Assembly (NCBI GenBank): GCA_964630905.1 | Contig: CAZVWR010000011.1 | Coordinates: 13,783-77,782, forward strand | Origin: JAGOEX01 sp964630905 | Lineage (GTDB): Bacteria; UBP6; UBA1177 | DNA: 64,000 nt | Direction: 5' to 3' | Shown here: positions 43,303 to 52,072 of the stretch, piece by piece | How the letters are laid out: each line of letters starts with the position of its first letter | How positions within the stretch are numbered: position 1 is the first letter of the stretch | Notes under the pieces: model-generated | Seen by the model: the letters and a program-made list of their open reading frames with translations, nothing else | Databases searched by the model: none | Told to the model about the DNA's origin: nothing | Made by a program: the position numbers and the translations under genes

Positions 43303-44235
43303 ATGGCTGTATTTCCTGAAATAATATTAAGAAAAGAGTTTGCGGGGTTCAGGTCTGATCCCTATTTTAAAGCGCTTGAATTTTTAAAAGGGAACGATCC
43401 TTCATATAAAACCGTATATGTTTCAACCGAAGCGGCAAACATTATAAAATACAGAGAGTTATGCAGGGTTTCATCAAAAATGAAGGAATCCGGTTTTTCA
43501 AAGTTCATGCCGGTCAAAGGGATGATGCTTTTAAACACCCTTTTTTTTGATTTTCCGGGGATCAGGCAGATGGCCGACATCGACATTCTTGTTCACCCTG
43601 ATGAATTTGGTAAAGTTCCTGAATTAATTAACAGAAATAATGATTTTAAATACAAGTCCAACTTCCCTCTGCATATTAGAAAATATTTCGGGGAGGACAT
43701 TTCATTCTATTTCAATTCAACGCTTGTTGAGCTTCATTCAAGGATAACACTCGTTAAATTTCCGGGACTTATCGAAGAGATTTTTGAAAAAAGTGAAGAG
43801 AAAAACAATCCCGACGGTGAAATTTTCATTGTTCCTGCTCTTGAATATGCCGCCATAATCATGCTTCTTCACGATTATTCAAGAGGTGATTTTGCCGATC
43901 TCACTTTCAAACGACTTCTTGAATTCTATATCGTGATTCATAGCTGTGATCTGAAAAAAACAAAGAACATTGCTCAAAAATACGGGATTGAACAGATGCT
44001 TGACTGCCATCTTTTTTTGATATGGACTATGCTTGAAAATACTTTTTTTGACAGGTATGATTTTAAAATAATTGAAGAATTCGGACTTATTACAAAGCAT
44101 GAGAAGTTAAACTGCTTTAAAGTTGAAAAGCCGGCTTATCTTCAGAAAGCACTGTATGGAAAAAGGTGGAAATATCTTAAAATGAGAAATATTGCCGCAG
44201 GTGCTTTTAAATTCGCTATAGGAAAAAAGGATTGA
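43303..44235 (+). CDS. Nucleotidyltransferase family protein (NTP_transf_5-like)
   Basis: A 310-residue protein. FMPVKGMMLLNTLF near 65-80 followed by PGIRQMADIDILVHPDE near 85-100 is the signature of the uncharacterised nucleotidyltransferase family (PF14907 type) that occurs in polysaccharide or surface-sugar clusters. The Asp pair in DIDIL is the likely metal site. No signal peptide. The following glycosyltransferase overlaps its stop (TTGA), so the two act together, probably in sugar-polymer or glycoconjugate assembly. Exact reaction unknown. Confidence 0.5.
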   Translation: MAVFPEIILRKEFAGFRSDPYFKALEFLKGNDPSYKTVYVSTEAANIIKYRELCRVSSKMKESGFSKFMPVKGMMLLNTLFFDFPGIRQMADIDILVHPDEFGKVPELINRNNDFKYKSNFPLHIRKYFGEDISFYFNSTLVELHSRITLVKFPGLIEEIFEKSEEKNNPDGEIFIVPALEYAAIIMLLHDYSRGDFADLTFKRLLEFYIVIHSCDLKKTKNIAQKYGIEQMLDCHLFLIWTMLENTFFDRYDFKIIEEFGLITKHEKLNCFKVEKPAYLQKALYGKRWKYLKMRNIAAGAFKFAIGKKD

Positions 44236-44984
44236 AAGTCTCAATTATTACAACTGTTAAAGATGACGCAAAAGGGTTTCTCCAAACCATGCGGTCAGTA
44301 AAGATGCAGGATTATTCGAATATTGAGTATATTGTTGTCGATGCTTCAGAAAATGAGAGATTAAAAGATAAATGCCGGGAACATATTGAAAAAATTGATG
44401 TTTTCATCGAAGGTTTTGATTCTTCACCTTATGAAGGGATGAACAGGGGAATCGATGCGGCAACAGGAGACATAATAGCGCTTCTTCATGCCGGAGACAT
44501 TTACTGCTCAAATTCAATTGTCTCGCAAGTTGTTGAAAAATTTGCTGAAAATGATGTAAAGCTTGTTTACGGAGATATAGTTTATCATTCGCTTGATGAT
44601 GTGGAAAAAACGGTCAGAGTCTGGAAAAGTGCTCAAATTGAGAGTAATTCTGCAAAAAAGGGTGTGTTTCCACCGCACACTTCACTTTTCATAAAAAAAG
44701 AACTCTATGATCATGTCGGCAGATATGACCTTCAATATGAGATAGCCGCAGATTCGGATTTCATGTTCCGGCTGTTTTCTCAAAACCCTAAGTCGCTGTA
44801 TTTGCATAAGAATATTCTTTCAATGAGAGTGGGTGGAAGAAGCAACAGATCTGTTTTTGCAATATTGAGATCTAATATTGAATTCTGCAGAATGCTCAGA
44901 AAACACGGGGTGAGCCATCCGTTCCTGAAAACATTGAAAAAGATCTTTTCGAAAGTGCGGCAGCTTTTTTCAACAGAATCTTAG
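44232..44984 (+). CDS. Family 2 glycosyltransferase
   Basis: A 250-residue GT-A fold enzyme. SIITTVKDDAKGFLQTMRSV at the N-terminus, NIEYIVVDASEN, and LLHAGDIYCSNS in the DxD position (here AGDI) match GT2 with a modified DxD. VYGDIVYHS and FPPHTSLFI follow. It has a TTG start overlapping the preceding TGA. It transfers a sugar from a nucleotide donor to an unknown acceptor. No membrane segment is visible, so it would work at the cytoplasmic face. Confidence 0.5.
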   Translation: MKVSIITTVKDDAKGFLQTMRSVKMQDYSNIEYIVVDASENERLKDKCREHIEKIDVFIEGFDSSPYEGMNRGIDAATGDIIALLHAGDIYCSNSIVSQVVEKFAENDVKLVYGDIVYHSLDDVEKTVRVWKSAQIESNSAKKGVFPPHTSLFIKKELYDHVGRYDLQYEIAADSDFMFRLFSQNPKSLYLHKNILSMRVGGRSNRSVFAILRSNIEFCRMLRKHGVSHPFLKTLKKIFSKVRQLFSTES

Positions 44985-45323
44985 CTACATCCCGTTAAGA
45001 AGTTCGTAATAAGCTTTCATATTGTTGATCGAAGTAATGGTGAACTGTATCATAAACCAGCTGACGATGAGAATAATGACAGTAAGAACCGCTTTTGTCG
45101 TTCTTGAAGTATTCGGTCTAAGCCAGATGAGGGGAAGGGAAGCTGGACCTGCGATCAGAGTTACTGTGAGAATAAAATATGAACCGAAATACCACGGAAC
45201 ATCCTTTTTGTGTTTTCGATCATGTTCCATAGGTCTCAAATTAAAATCAAGAAACTCTCCGCAATGCTTACACTTTATTGCATCATCTTGAATCTCTTCG
45301 GCACAGAACGGACATTTTTTCAT
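44985..45323 (-). CDS. Zinc-ribbon membrane protein
   Basis: A 112-residue protein. The N-terminus has CPFCAEEIQDDAIKCKHCGEFL, a four-cysteine zinc ribbon. Two hydrophobic segments near 45-68 and 75-98 anchor it in the membrane. AGAGGA eight bases before the ATG at 45323 is the likely ribosome site, so the longer frame from 45386 is rejected. Such zinc-ribbon/TM proteins are widespread and mostly uncharacterised. The end is adjacent to the glycosyltransferase stop. Confidence 0.5.
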   Translation of the reverse strand: MKKCPFCAEEIQDDAIKCKHCGEFLDFNLRPMEHDRKHKKDVPWYFGSYFILTVTLIAGPASLPLIWLRPNTSRTTKAVLTVIILIVSWFMIQFTITSINNMKAYYELLNGM

Positions 45324-45357
45324 CGTTTTTTCCTCTGGTTTTCTGAACAACGCCGAA

Positions 45358-45386
45358 TTTATACTTCTAAAATAAAAAATTGTCAA
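45358..45386 (-). promoter_or_regulatory. Promoter of the zinc-ribbon gene
   Basis: On the minus strand: TTGACA (45386-45381), 17-base spacer, TATAAA (45363-45358), 35 bases before the start. Confidence 0.5.
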
Positions 45387-45405
45387 TCAGTAGTATATTA
45401 AAAAA

Positions 45406-45434
45406 TTGATTAGTTCAAACAAAAGGAATATTAT
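45406..45434 (+). promoter_or_regulatory. Promoter of the outer-membrane protein trio
   Basis: TTGATT (45406-45411), 17-base spacer, TATTAT (45429-45434), 33 bases before the GTG at 45467. Confidence 0.5.
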
Positions 45435-45466
45435 ATCTACCGCTCAATCGGTGAAAAAGGGTGACT

Positions 45467-46003
45467 GTGAAAAAAAAGATTCTTATCATATTTCTGATTT
45501 TTATTTCATTTGTCTGGTTAAATGCCAGTGAAAACCTCAATGAATTTAGCAGAACCGACACAGAATGGTTGGCGCTCTCAGGCGGTGGCGGAACACACGG
45601 CCCGGGAGGAAACATTTCGTTCTTCACAGTTAGACAGGATTTGTTCTTCTGGGAAATATTCAGACTTCAGGCAACATTCTTAAATGAAGATGTTTTTTCG
45701 TTCAATGTCAAATCAATTTATGGAATACCGCTCTTTGTAACGAAAGATAATCGCAATGAATTCCGTTTCGGAACAGGTATTTCAGCAGGATTGAGCTTTA
45801 AGTTTGTCAGGGACGAAAAAAACAGAAGAAAGGGAATAGGAAGCATTCTCAACATTCCGGTTGAAATAACTTATGTCAATCATATTTTCAGATTCTTTTC
45901 GTTGAGTGCAACGATCTCTGTCGATTTTCCAGTCCATTTTGGGTCAGACAGTAAAAAATATTACACTCCGGTTATTAACGGTTTTTTAGGATTTAGAATA
46001 TGA
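45467..46003 (+). CDS. Predicted outer-membrane protein, 178 aa
   Basis: A signal peptide (cleavage near LNASE) precedes a beta-rich mature region ending NGFLGFRI, consistent with a small barrel. GTG at 45467 is preferred to GTG at 45461 because its distance to AAAAAGGG is better. It overlaps the next gene by four bases (ATGA). The sequence GGGGTHGPGG near residue 37 is unusual but not a known motif. It forms a unit with two paralogous barrels downstream. Confidence 0.5.
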   Translation: MKKKILIIFLIFISFVWLNASENLNEFSRTDTEWLALSGGGGTHGPGGNISFFTVRQDLFFWEIFRLQATFLNEDVFSFNVKSIYGIPLFVTKDNRNEFRFGTGISAGLSFKFVRDEKNRRKGIGSILNIPVEITYVNHIFRFFSLSATISVDFPVHFGSDSKKYYTPVINGFLGFRI

Positions 46004-46644
46004 ATTGGAAAACAGCACTTCTTGTTTTGTTTTTAATAATATATTCAGATGCTTACGCTGAAGAACTCGATCGTCACAGGTTCGGCTTTTCGCTTGAAGG
46101 CGGTGCGTCTTTCACTTTCCTCAGTGGAAGAGCCGGCAACACAAAGCCGTGGCACGATCTTTACGGATCAGCGGGTGGAACGGTTTTTTATAATTACAGA
46201 ATATCAAACAGGTTCGCAATCCGCCCAGAACTTGGACTTTATTCCTATTTTTTCTCTATTCCGGGTCCCGGAGATATTGGAAACGGCACAGAGGCAACAT
46301 TGAACGGCAGACTTGGACTCACAATGATATTCTATACTTATGTCGGAATTGATGCTTCTTTTCCGCTCGGACTTACAACTTTTATTTCTTCAAGATTTTA
46401 TGATTCAGCGGGAAAATATAAGTCCCGTCTTTCTGAAGCAGAAAACGATGTTTATGAAGAGATCCTCGAAAATGATTATATTTCAGGCGGAGTGCAGATA
46501 TCGTTCGGAGTCGAAAGCACCCGTTCAAAACCGCTTGGAGCAGGATTTTCAATATTTACAAGATTTGCCGACACATTTTATACCGGCGGTCAGTCAACGA
46601 TGATCATCCCCACATTCGGTGGATTTTTTGTGATGTTTTTTTAA
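46000..46644 (+). CDS. Predicted outer-membrane barrel, paralogue A
   Basis: A 214-residue protein with signal peptide (cleavage near DAYAE). The mature protein starts EELDRHRFGFSLEGG and continues with amphipathic strands to GGFFVMFF at the end, an 8- to 10-strand barrel by length. It shares the LDRHRFG(F/L)S(L/V)EGG start and the SYFF, LNGR and RFYDSA positions with the protein at 46663, so the two arose by tandem duplication. Function unknown. Confidence 0.5.
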   Translation: MNWKTALLVLFLIIYSDAYAEELDRHRFGFSLEGGASFTFLSGRAGNTKPWHDLYGSAGGTVFYNYRISNRFAIRPELGLYSYFFSIPGPGDIGNGTEATLNGRLGLTMIFYTYVGIDASFPLGLTTFISSRFYDSAGKYKSRLSEAENDVYEEILENDYISGGVQISFGVESTRSKPLGAGFSIFTRFADTFYTGGQSTMIIPTFGGFFVMFF

Positions 46645-46662
46645 AGTTAGGGAATAAACAGT

Positions 46663-47343
46663 ATGATGAAAAACATAAGAACCTCAATTTTGTTGGCTTT
46701 GATTTTGTTTGTCTTTTCAAGCAGTTACGCTGAAAATCTTGATCGTCACAGATTCGGGCTTTCGGTTGAAGGGGGCTACTCTTTTTCAATGAAGAGCAGC
46801 GATCATACGGAAAAGCAGGCTCCTGAAATTTTCAAGGGGAATTTCGGCGGAACACTGTTCTATCAGCTCACGATCCATAAATATTTTGCTATCCGTCCTG
46901 AGATCGGGCTTTACAGTTATTTTTTCGGTCTTCCTGTTGATTACAGCGGTGCCGATTATTTTTCAACTTACGGAGTGACTTATACCACACTTAACGGCAG
47001 GATCGGAGCCGGTCTGGTGGCTTACTACTACAGGAGCAAAAACAGTAGCTTTGCACTTAATGTTGCTTTAACACCCCTTATTTCCATGAGATTTTACGAT
47101 TCGGCTAATCTTTACAAAAATAAAAGAAGTGAAGATCCCTATGAAGAGCTTGGTCTGAAAAATGAACGGTTGTATTATTTTTCCGGCGGAATAATTATAG
47201 CAGCCGGCATTGAAACAAATGAAGTTAAAAAAACCGGTTTCGGAGGATCTCTTTTCATGAGATTTGGCGACAAATCGACTCTGGTGGGGAAGAAAATACT
47301 TCTTGTTCCATCTTTCGGGGGGTCCGTTTCGTTGTTTTTCTAA
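46663..47343 (+). CDS. Predicted outer-membrane barrel, paralogue B
   Basis: A 226-residue paralogue of the preceding gene: NLDRHRFGLSVEGG after the signal peptide, then SYFFGLP, TLNGRIGAG, SMRFYDSANLYK and a terminal GGSVSLFF. Two adjacent ATG codons occur; AGGGAA upstream suits either. It lies 18 bases after paralogue A. Divergence between the copies is substantial, so the duplication is not recent. Confidence 0.5.
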   Translation: MMKNIRTSILLALILFVFSSSYAENLDRHRFGLSVEGGYSFSMKSSDHTEKQAPEIFKGNFGGTLFYQLTIHKYFAIRPEIGLYSYFFGLPVDYSGADYFSTYGVTYTTLNGRIGAGLVAYYYRSKNSSFALNVALTPLISMRFYDSANLYKNKRSEDPYEELGLKNERLYYFSGGIIIAAGIETNEVKKTGFGGSLFMRFGDKSTLVGKKILLVPSFGGSVSLFF

Positions 47344-47347
47344 ATAT

Positions 47348-47375
47348 TTGACTAAAAAGATACAAATCTTAAAAT
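47348..47375 (+). promoter_or_regulatory. Promoter of the esterase lipoprotein gene
   Basis: TTGACT (47348-47353), 16-base spacer, TAAAAT (47370-47375), 35 bases before the ATG. Confidence 0.5.
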
Positions 47376-47410
47376 TTTGCGTGTGTGATCAATTTTTTGA
47401 GTGAGGAGTT

Positions 47411-48535
47411 ATGAAAAAAATTATTTTTGCAGTCATTATCGCTTCTCTAATTTTTGCCGTTTCATGCGGAGATGAGAAGAAAGAGACGAAAAACGACAAT
47501 GAAACCTTTACCGACAAAGATGAAACAACAGATGAGAACACTATCGATGAAGAAGTCTCTGACAATGAAGTGACCGATGAAGCGGTTACAGATGAAGTAG
47601 AAACGGAGGACACGGAAGAAGTCGATGAAGACACTTATATTCCTCCTTTGATCTGTGAAAATTTTGCAGAAGGGATGAACCAGAATTTCATCGTGGGCGA
47701 AGGGGCGAACGAACTTGCAAGGGATTTTATTCTGCGTCTGCCTTCAAGCATTGATTCTGAAACGGCATGGCCGGTAGTTTTCCTGTGGCATGGATACCAG
47801 GATTCAGCAACAAATTTTCAGGGTGTGCTTTCAGGAAAAGTCAACAACGAAGAGATGCCTTTTATTCTTGTTGTTCCTGTTCCAAGAGCCGATATTTTCA
47901 CATTCGGACTTCCTCCGAAAGGACTTGACTGGGACATGATAAATCTTACAGACGGAAGTGCTGAAGCCGATATGTTTGATGCTGTTCTTAACTGCATTGA
48001 CGGAAAATGGGGCGTGAACGCTGATCACATCCATGTTTCAGGGTTTTCAGCAGGAGCCATAACGGCAAACAGCATTGCTTTGCAGAGACCCGAGATTGTT
48101 GCAAGCGTTTTCACATATTCAGGTGCATATTTCTCCGATCCCGAGAGCAGAACAGCCCTTGGCCAGATAAGCGGAATGAATGTCGGTGATTTTTTCAAAT
48201 GGCCTGATATGGAAGAAATTCACACAAAATATCCGCAGGTTTTTGTTTCAGGCGGAGAAGGGAAGGATACCTGGTCGACGACAGGGTTTGAAATTGACTT
48301 CAATATGATGGCAAACCTCGGTTCCAGTTACCTTTACGGACTTGGACACGATGTAATTCTGTGCAATCACGGCGGAACTCACACAATCGCGGGACCGTCA
48401 ACAACGACAATGCTGGAATTTTTCAGAGACCATCCTTTCGGAACAGAAATTTCCCCATACAAAACAGCACTCCCTGAAGGTTATGACACCTGTGAATTTG
48501 TCACAGAAGAAACAGATGATTCCGATAATATCTGA
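47411..48535 (+). CDS. Lipoprotein esterase, PHB-depolymerase/feruloyl esterase-like
   Basis: A 374-residue exported hydrolase. Lipobox AVSC (Cys19), then about 60 residues of Asp/Glu/Thr-rich linker, then an alpha/beta hydrolase domain. The strand WPVVFLWHGYQDSATNF, the nucleophile elbow GFSAGA with Ser213, and NHGGTHTI with the catalytic His match polyhydroxybutyrate depolymerase/feruloyl esterase (LpqC-like) proteins. GAGGAG before the ATG supports the start. It is held at the cell surface or outer membrane by its linker and would cut an external ester polymer or aromatic ester. Substrate not determinable. Confidence 0.5.
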   Translation: MKKIIFAVIIASLIFAVSCGDEKKETKNDNETFTDKDETTDENTIDEEVSDNEVTDEAVTDEVETEDTEEVDEDTYIPPLICENFAEGMNQNFIVGEGANELARDFILRLPSSIDSETAWPVVFLWHGYQDSATNFQGVLSGKVNNEEMPFILVVPVPRADIFTFGLPPKGLDWDMINLTDGSAEADMFDAVLNCIDGKWGVNADHIHVSGFSAGAITANSIALQRPEIVASVFTYSGAYFSDPESRTALGQISGMNVGDFFKWPDMEEIHTKYPQVFVSGGEGKDTWSTTGFEIDFNMMANLGSSYLYGLGHDVILCNHGGTHTIAGPSTTTMLEFFRDHPFGTEISPYKTALPEGYDTCEFVTEETDDSDNI

Positions 48536-48542
48536 GATCAGC

Positions 48543-49133
48543 TCAACTATTCATTTGTCCAAGCCCGATCTGTGAAGACCGTGACCGCATGCCGCTTAAA
48601 ACTATTTCGAGGAACTGTTCAAGAGTCACATTGAAATTTTCCGTGGCTGTCAGTATCTGTTCCCGGTTGGCTCCGGCGGCAAATCTTTTTTCCCTGAACC
48701 GTTTCATGAGAAAATCAACACTCATTTTGTGAATGTTCTTTTCGGGGCTCATAAAAACTCCGGCAGTGACAAGACCTGTTGCCGGATCAACTGCATAAAG
48801 CGCTTTTCCCATTTCTGAAGTGGCAGGGACATTTCCCGAATGCATAACTATCGCATCAAGTATTTCCGTGTCGTCAAATCCTTCTTTTCTCAATATTTCG
48901 CCTGACATTTTTCCGTGTTTTGAAAAATCATCCTTTGTATAATCATAATCAAGATCGTGCAGAAGCCCTGCAAGTGACCATCTGGTTTCATCTTCTCCAA
49001 GATGCCGGGCAAAAAATCCCATTGCGGTCTCAGTTGCAATACAGTGCTTGATAAGATTTTTGTTGGAAAGATGCTTTTCCAAAAGGGCAAGAGCAACAAA
49101 TCTATCCACAGGAGCCTCCTTTAAAAAATCCAT
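48543..49133 (-). CDS. HD-domain phosphohydrolase
   Basis: A 196-residue protein with an HD domain: His30 in IKHCIATE, LLHDLDYDY with the HD pair near 58, and MHSGN for the last histidine. This is the layout of small uncharacterised HD hydrolases (COG2316 type) acting on nucleotides. No signal peptide. It is divergently transcribed from the Ser/Thr kinase gene and has its own promoter. Confidence 0.5.
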   Translation of the reverse strand: MDFLKEAPVDRFVALALLEKHLSNKNLIKHCIATETAMGFFARHLGEDETRWSLAGLLHDLDYDYTKDDFSKHGKMSGEILRKEGFDDTEILDAIVMHSGNVPATSEMGKALYAVDPATGLVTAGVFMSPEKNIHKMSVDFLMKRFREKRFAAGANREQILTATENFNVTLEQFLEIVLSGMRSRSSQIGLGQMNS

Positions 49134-49140
49134 TTTAAAC

Positions 49141-49168
49141 TGGTTATGTTTTTTTACCAGTTTGTCAA
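49141..49168 (-). promoter_or_regulatory. Promoter of the HD-domain gene
   Basis: On the minus strand: TTGACA (49168-49163), 16-base spacer, TAACCA (49146-49141). The -10 box ends seven bases before the start codon, so the leader would be very short. Confidence 0.5.
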
Positions 49169-49175
49169 TAGTAAA

Positions 49176-49204
49176 TTGACTTTATTTTATGTAGCTGATA
49201 ATCT
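49176..49204 (+). promoter_or_regulatory. Promoter of the kinase-phoH-lipB operon
   Basis: TTGACT (49176-49181), 17-base spacer, TAATCT (49199-49204), 48 bases before the TTG start at 49253. Confidence 0.5.
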
Positions 49205-49252
49205 TTACCCGTTTCTTTTTTGATTTTGGGCAATTTTTGCAGAGGGGTTGTT

Positions 49253-50743
49253 TTGACTACGAATATCAGCATGGAGATCGAAGAAAAGTATATCGGTTCT
49301 GTTATCAATGAAAGATATAAGATAATCAGGAAGATAGGTGTCGGCGGCATGGGCAATGTCTATCTTGCCGAGCACGAAATACTTAAAAAGAAAGTCGCCA
49401 TAAAGATACTTCATTTTGAGCAGAGCAAAAGAAAAGACACCCTTGAAAGATTTAAAAGAGAGGCTATCGCTGCATCCAATATGGGTCAGGCGAACATAGT
49501 CGATGTCACCGATTTCGGTTATACGGAAGAGGGTAACGCATATTTTGTCATGGAATATGTTGAAGGAAGCTCTCTTGCCGAAGTTATCAAAAATGAAAAA
49601 AGACTTCCCATTGAATATGCGGTCTCTGTAGCCTGTCAGATAGCTGTCGCACTTTATTCTGCTCACAGCAAGGGGATAATTCACCGTGATCTTAAACCCG
49701 AGAACATACTCATAACTGAAAAAGACGGCGTGATCCCTTTTGTAAAAATAGTTGATTTCGGAATATCAAAGATCGTTCACGATGAGATAAACAGAAAAGA
49801 CAAGCTCAAGACACTCACGAAATCGGGCTCTATCTTCGGAACCCCTGAATATATGTCACCGGAACAGGCGGGAGGCAACAATGTGGAGCCGGCTTCGGAC
49901 ATCTATTCTCTGGGTGTGATAATATACGAAATGCTGACAGGGAGGATCCCTTTCTCAGATGACAACTATATGAAAGTCCTGCATAAGCATCAGTACGAAT
50001 TTCCCCAGATACCCTCATCGCTCAATCCATCCATCCCTTCCGACATGGATTCGCTGATAATGAAATGTCTTGAAAAAAAGCCGTTTAACAGATACGAATC
50101 CATGCTTTCACTGCTGAGTGATCTAAAAAAGATATATCTCACGCACAACCTTGAAAAGAAACTCTCTCTGGCTTTCATTTTCAATACCGGTACTGTTGCA
50201 GGAAAAAGCAGTGGAAATAGTGCGGATGAAGGTTTTTCAGGTCAGGATATAATAAGACTTCTTAATTCCGGGTCGATGACCGATGATACGACACCTGAAG
50301 AGAAAAGAACCGGTGCGGCCCTTAAGATAACGATATTTCTGTTCCTTTCAATACTTGCCGGATTTCTTATTTACAGCTTCATCGTCAACAAAAAAGGTCC
50401 CATGATCGTTGAAAGGGAAGCCGTTGACAGAAATGAACAGGAAAAACAGCCTGTCCCTGATGAATCGGTGCCTGAAAAAAAGAAGCCGGAGCCGGTATTT
50501 AAAAAGAAACCGCCGACAATAAAACTTGTTGTGAACTCGAATGTTAAGGGTGTCCGTGTTTATGACAAGGATAAAGGAAAGACAATTTGTGTTGCTCCAT
50601 GCACAAAAAGACTTCCGAAAAAGGACGGTGATGTACTGCTTCTGGGTTTTGAGTATGAAGACTACAGCATAAAGCCAATGGCGATAACGCTTGATAAAGA
50701 TATGACAGTAAACCTGAATCTAAAAACATCCGGAGGCGAATAA
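49253..50743 (+). CDS. Membrane Ser/Thr protein kinase with PEGA domain
   Basis: A 496-residue eukaryote-like kinase. Gly loop IGVGGMGNVY (28-37), Lys51 (VAIKIL), catalytic HRDLKPEN with Asp146, DFGIS with Asp168, and GTPEYMSPEQ in the activation segment are all intact. A single membrane helix lies at about 360-382, then a Pro/Lys linker and a C-terminal PEGA domain (about 415-490). The kinase faces the cytoplasm and PEGA the periplasm, where it may bind envelope components. AGAGGGG five bases upstream supports the TTG start. It overlaps phoH by one base (TAATG). Confidence 0.5.
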   Translation: MTTNISMEIEEKYIGSVINERYKIIRKIGVGGMGNVYLAEHEILKKKVAIKILHFEQSKRKDTLERFKREAIAASNMGQANIVDVTDFGYTEEGNAYFVMEYVEGSSLAEVIKNEKRLPIEYAVSVACQIAVALYSAHSKGIIHRDLKPENILITEKDGVIPFVKIVDFGISKIVHDEINRKDKLKTLTKSGSIFGTPEYMSPEQAGGNNVEPASDIYSLGVIIYEMLTGRIPFSDDNYMKVLHKHQYEFPQIPSSLNPSIPSDMDSLIMKCLEKKPFNRYESMLSLLSDLKKIYLTHNLEKKLSLAFIFNTGTVAGKSSGNSADEGFSGQDIIRLLNSGSMTDDTTPEEKRTGAALKITIFLFLSILAGFLIYSFIVNKKGPMIVEREAVDRNEQEKQPVPDESVPEKKKPEPVFKKKPPTIKLVVNSNVKGVRVYDKDKGKTICVAPCTKRLPKKDGDVLLLGFEYEDYSIKPMAITLDKDMTVNLNLKTSGGE

Positions 50744-52071
50744 TGACAAAAAAGATCTTCGTACTTGACACAAATGTTATTCTTTCCGACCCCAAGGCGA
50801 TCTTTAATTTTGATGAACACGACATTGTAATTCCCATTGTTGTCATTGAAGAGCTTGACAAATTCAAAAAGGATATGAACCAGATCGGTCTTTCGGCAAG
50901 AGCTTTTGCAAGGCATATCGAATCATTGAGAAAAAAAGGGAAACTTGTTGAAGGCGTTGAGCTTGAAAGCGGCGGTACGATAAGAATAGATATAACCGGT
51001 GAAGTTGACCTGCCTGGACCTAAACTCAACAACAGTTATGCCGACAACATAATTCTGGCATCGGCATACAAGATCACAAAAGAAAACCCCGAAAGAGAGG
51101 TAACCCTTGTCAGCAAGGATGTCAATCTGAGGATAAAAGCTGATGTTCTTGGAATAAAAGCTGACACATACAGAAATGACACGGTAAATTTCACAAAACT
51201 TCCAAGAGGTTATGAAAATCTGACTGTCAAAGGCGACCTGATCGACAGGATTTTCGGACCGGAAAAGAAGATCTCTCTTGATGAACTTGCCGGAACCCCC
51301 TTTGAGCAGGCACATTCAAACAAGTTTTTCATGCTTACCGATGAAGCAAACGAGCAGCATCAGGGTGTTGTGAGGATAGATCCGTTTGAAAACTGCATTG
51401 TTCCTCTAAAACAATTTAAGGAAGTCTGGGGTTTAAGGGCGAGAAACTTTGCTCAGAAACTCGCACTTGATCTTCTGATGGATGACAGAATCAAACTTGT
51501 TTCACTCATGGGAACAGCCGGAACGGGCAAAACACTTCTTGCCATTGCATGCGGTCTTCAGAAATGTCTTGATGAAGGGAAATATACAAAAATGCTTGTT
51601 GCAAGACCGATATATCCGATGGGTCGCGACATCGGTTTTCTGCCCGGAACTATTGAAGAAAAACTTAAACCGTGGATGCAGCCGGTCTTTGACAATCTTG
51701 AATATCTTCTCGCAGGTTACGATTCATCGAGTTTCGGCAAAATGAACGATCTTCTCAGCAGCGGTGTGATCGAAGTTGAAGCACTGACATACATCAGAGG
51801 AAGAAGCATCCCGGAACAGTTCATAATTGTTGACGAAGCACAGAACCTTACTCCGCATGAGGTCAAGACAATAGTTTCGAGAGTCGGGGAGAACACAAAG
51901 ATCGTCCTTACCGGTGATCCTTTCCAGATCGACAATCCTTATATGAACGAATCGAACAACGGACTCAGTTACATCGTTGACCGGTTCAAAAATCTTCCAC
52001 TTGCAGGACACATAACTCTTGAAAAGGGTGAAAGATCGGCCCTTGCAAATGCAGCGGCGGAGCTTTTGTGA
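50743..52071 (+). CDS. PIN-PhoH family protein
   Basis: A 442-residue protein with an N-terminal PIN nuclease domain (FVLDTNVILSD at 6-16, then EELDKFK and SADNII-type acidic residues) and a C-terminal PhoH-like NTPase: GTAGTGKTLLA near 255 (Walker A), FIIVDEAQNLTPHE near 365 (Walker B) and LTGDPFQID. PIN-PhoH proteins such as mycobacterial PhoH2 unwind and cleave RNA. It is cytoplasmic. It abuts the kinase upstream and the phosphoesterase downstream, in one operon. Confidence 0.5.
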   Translation: MTKKIFVLDTNVILSDPKAIFNFDEHDIVIPIVVIEELDKFKKDMNQIGLSARAFARHIESLRKKGKLVEGVELESGGTIRIDITGEVDLPGPKLNNSYADNIILASAYKITKENPEREVTLVSKDVNLRIKADVLGIKADTYRNDTVNFTKLPRGYENLTVKGDLIDRIFGPEKKISLDELAGTPFEQAHSNKFFMLTDEANEQHQGVVRIDPFENCIVPLKQFKEVWGLRARNFAQKLALDLLMDDRIKLVSLMGTAGTGKTLLAIACGLQKCLDEGKYTKMLVARPIYPMGRDIGFLPGTIEEKLKPWMQPVFDNLEYLLAGYDSSSFGKMNDLLSSGVIEVEALTYIRGRSIPEQFIIVDEAQNLTPHEVKTIVSRVGENTKIVLTGDPFQIDNPYMNESNNGLSYIVDRFKNLPLAGHITLEKGERSALANAAAELL

Positions 52072-52072
52072 G

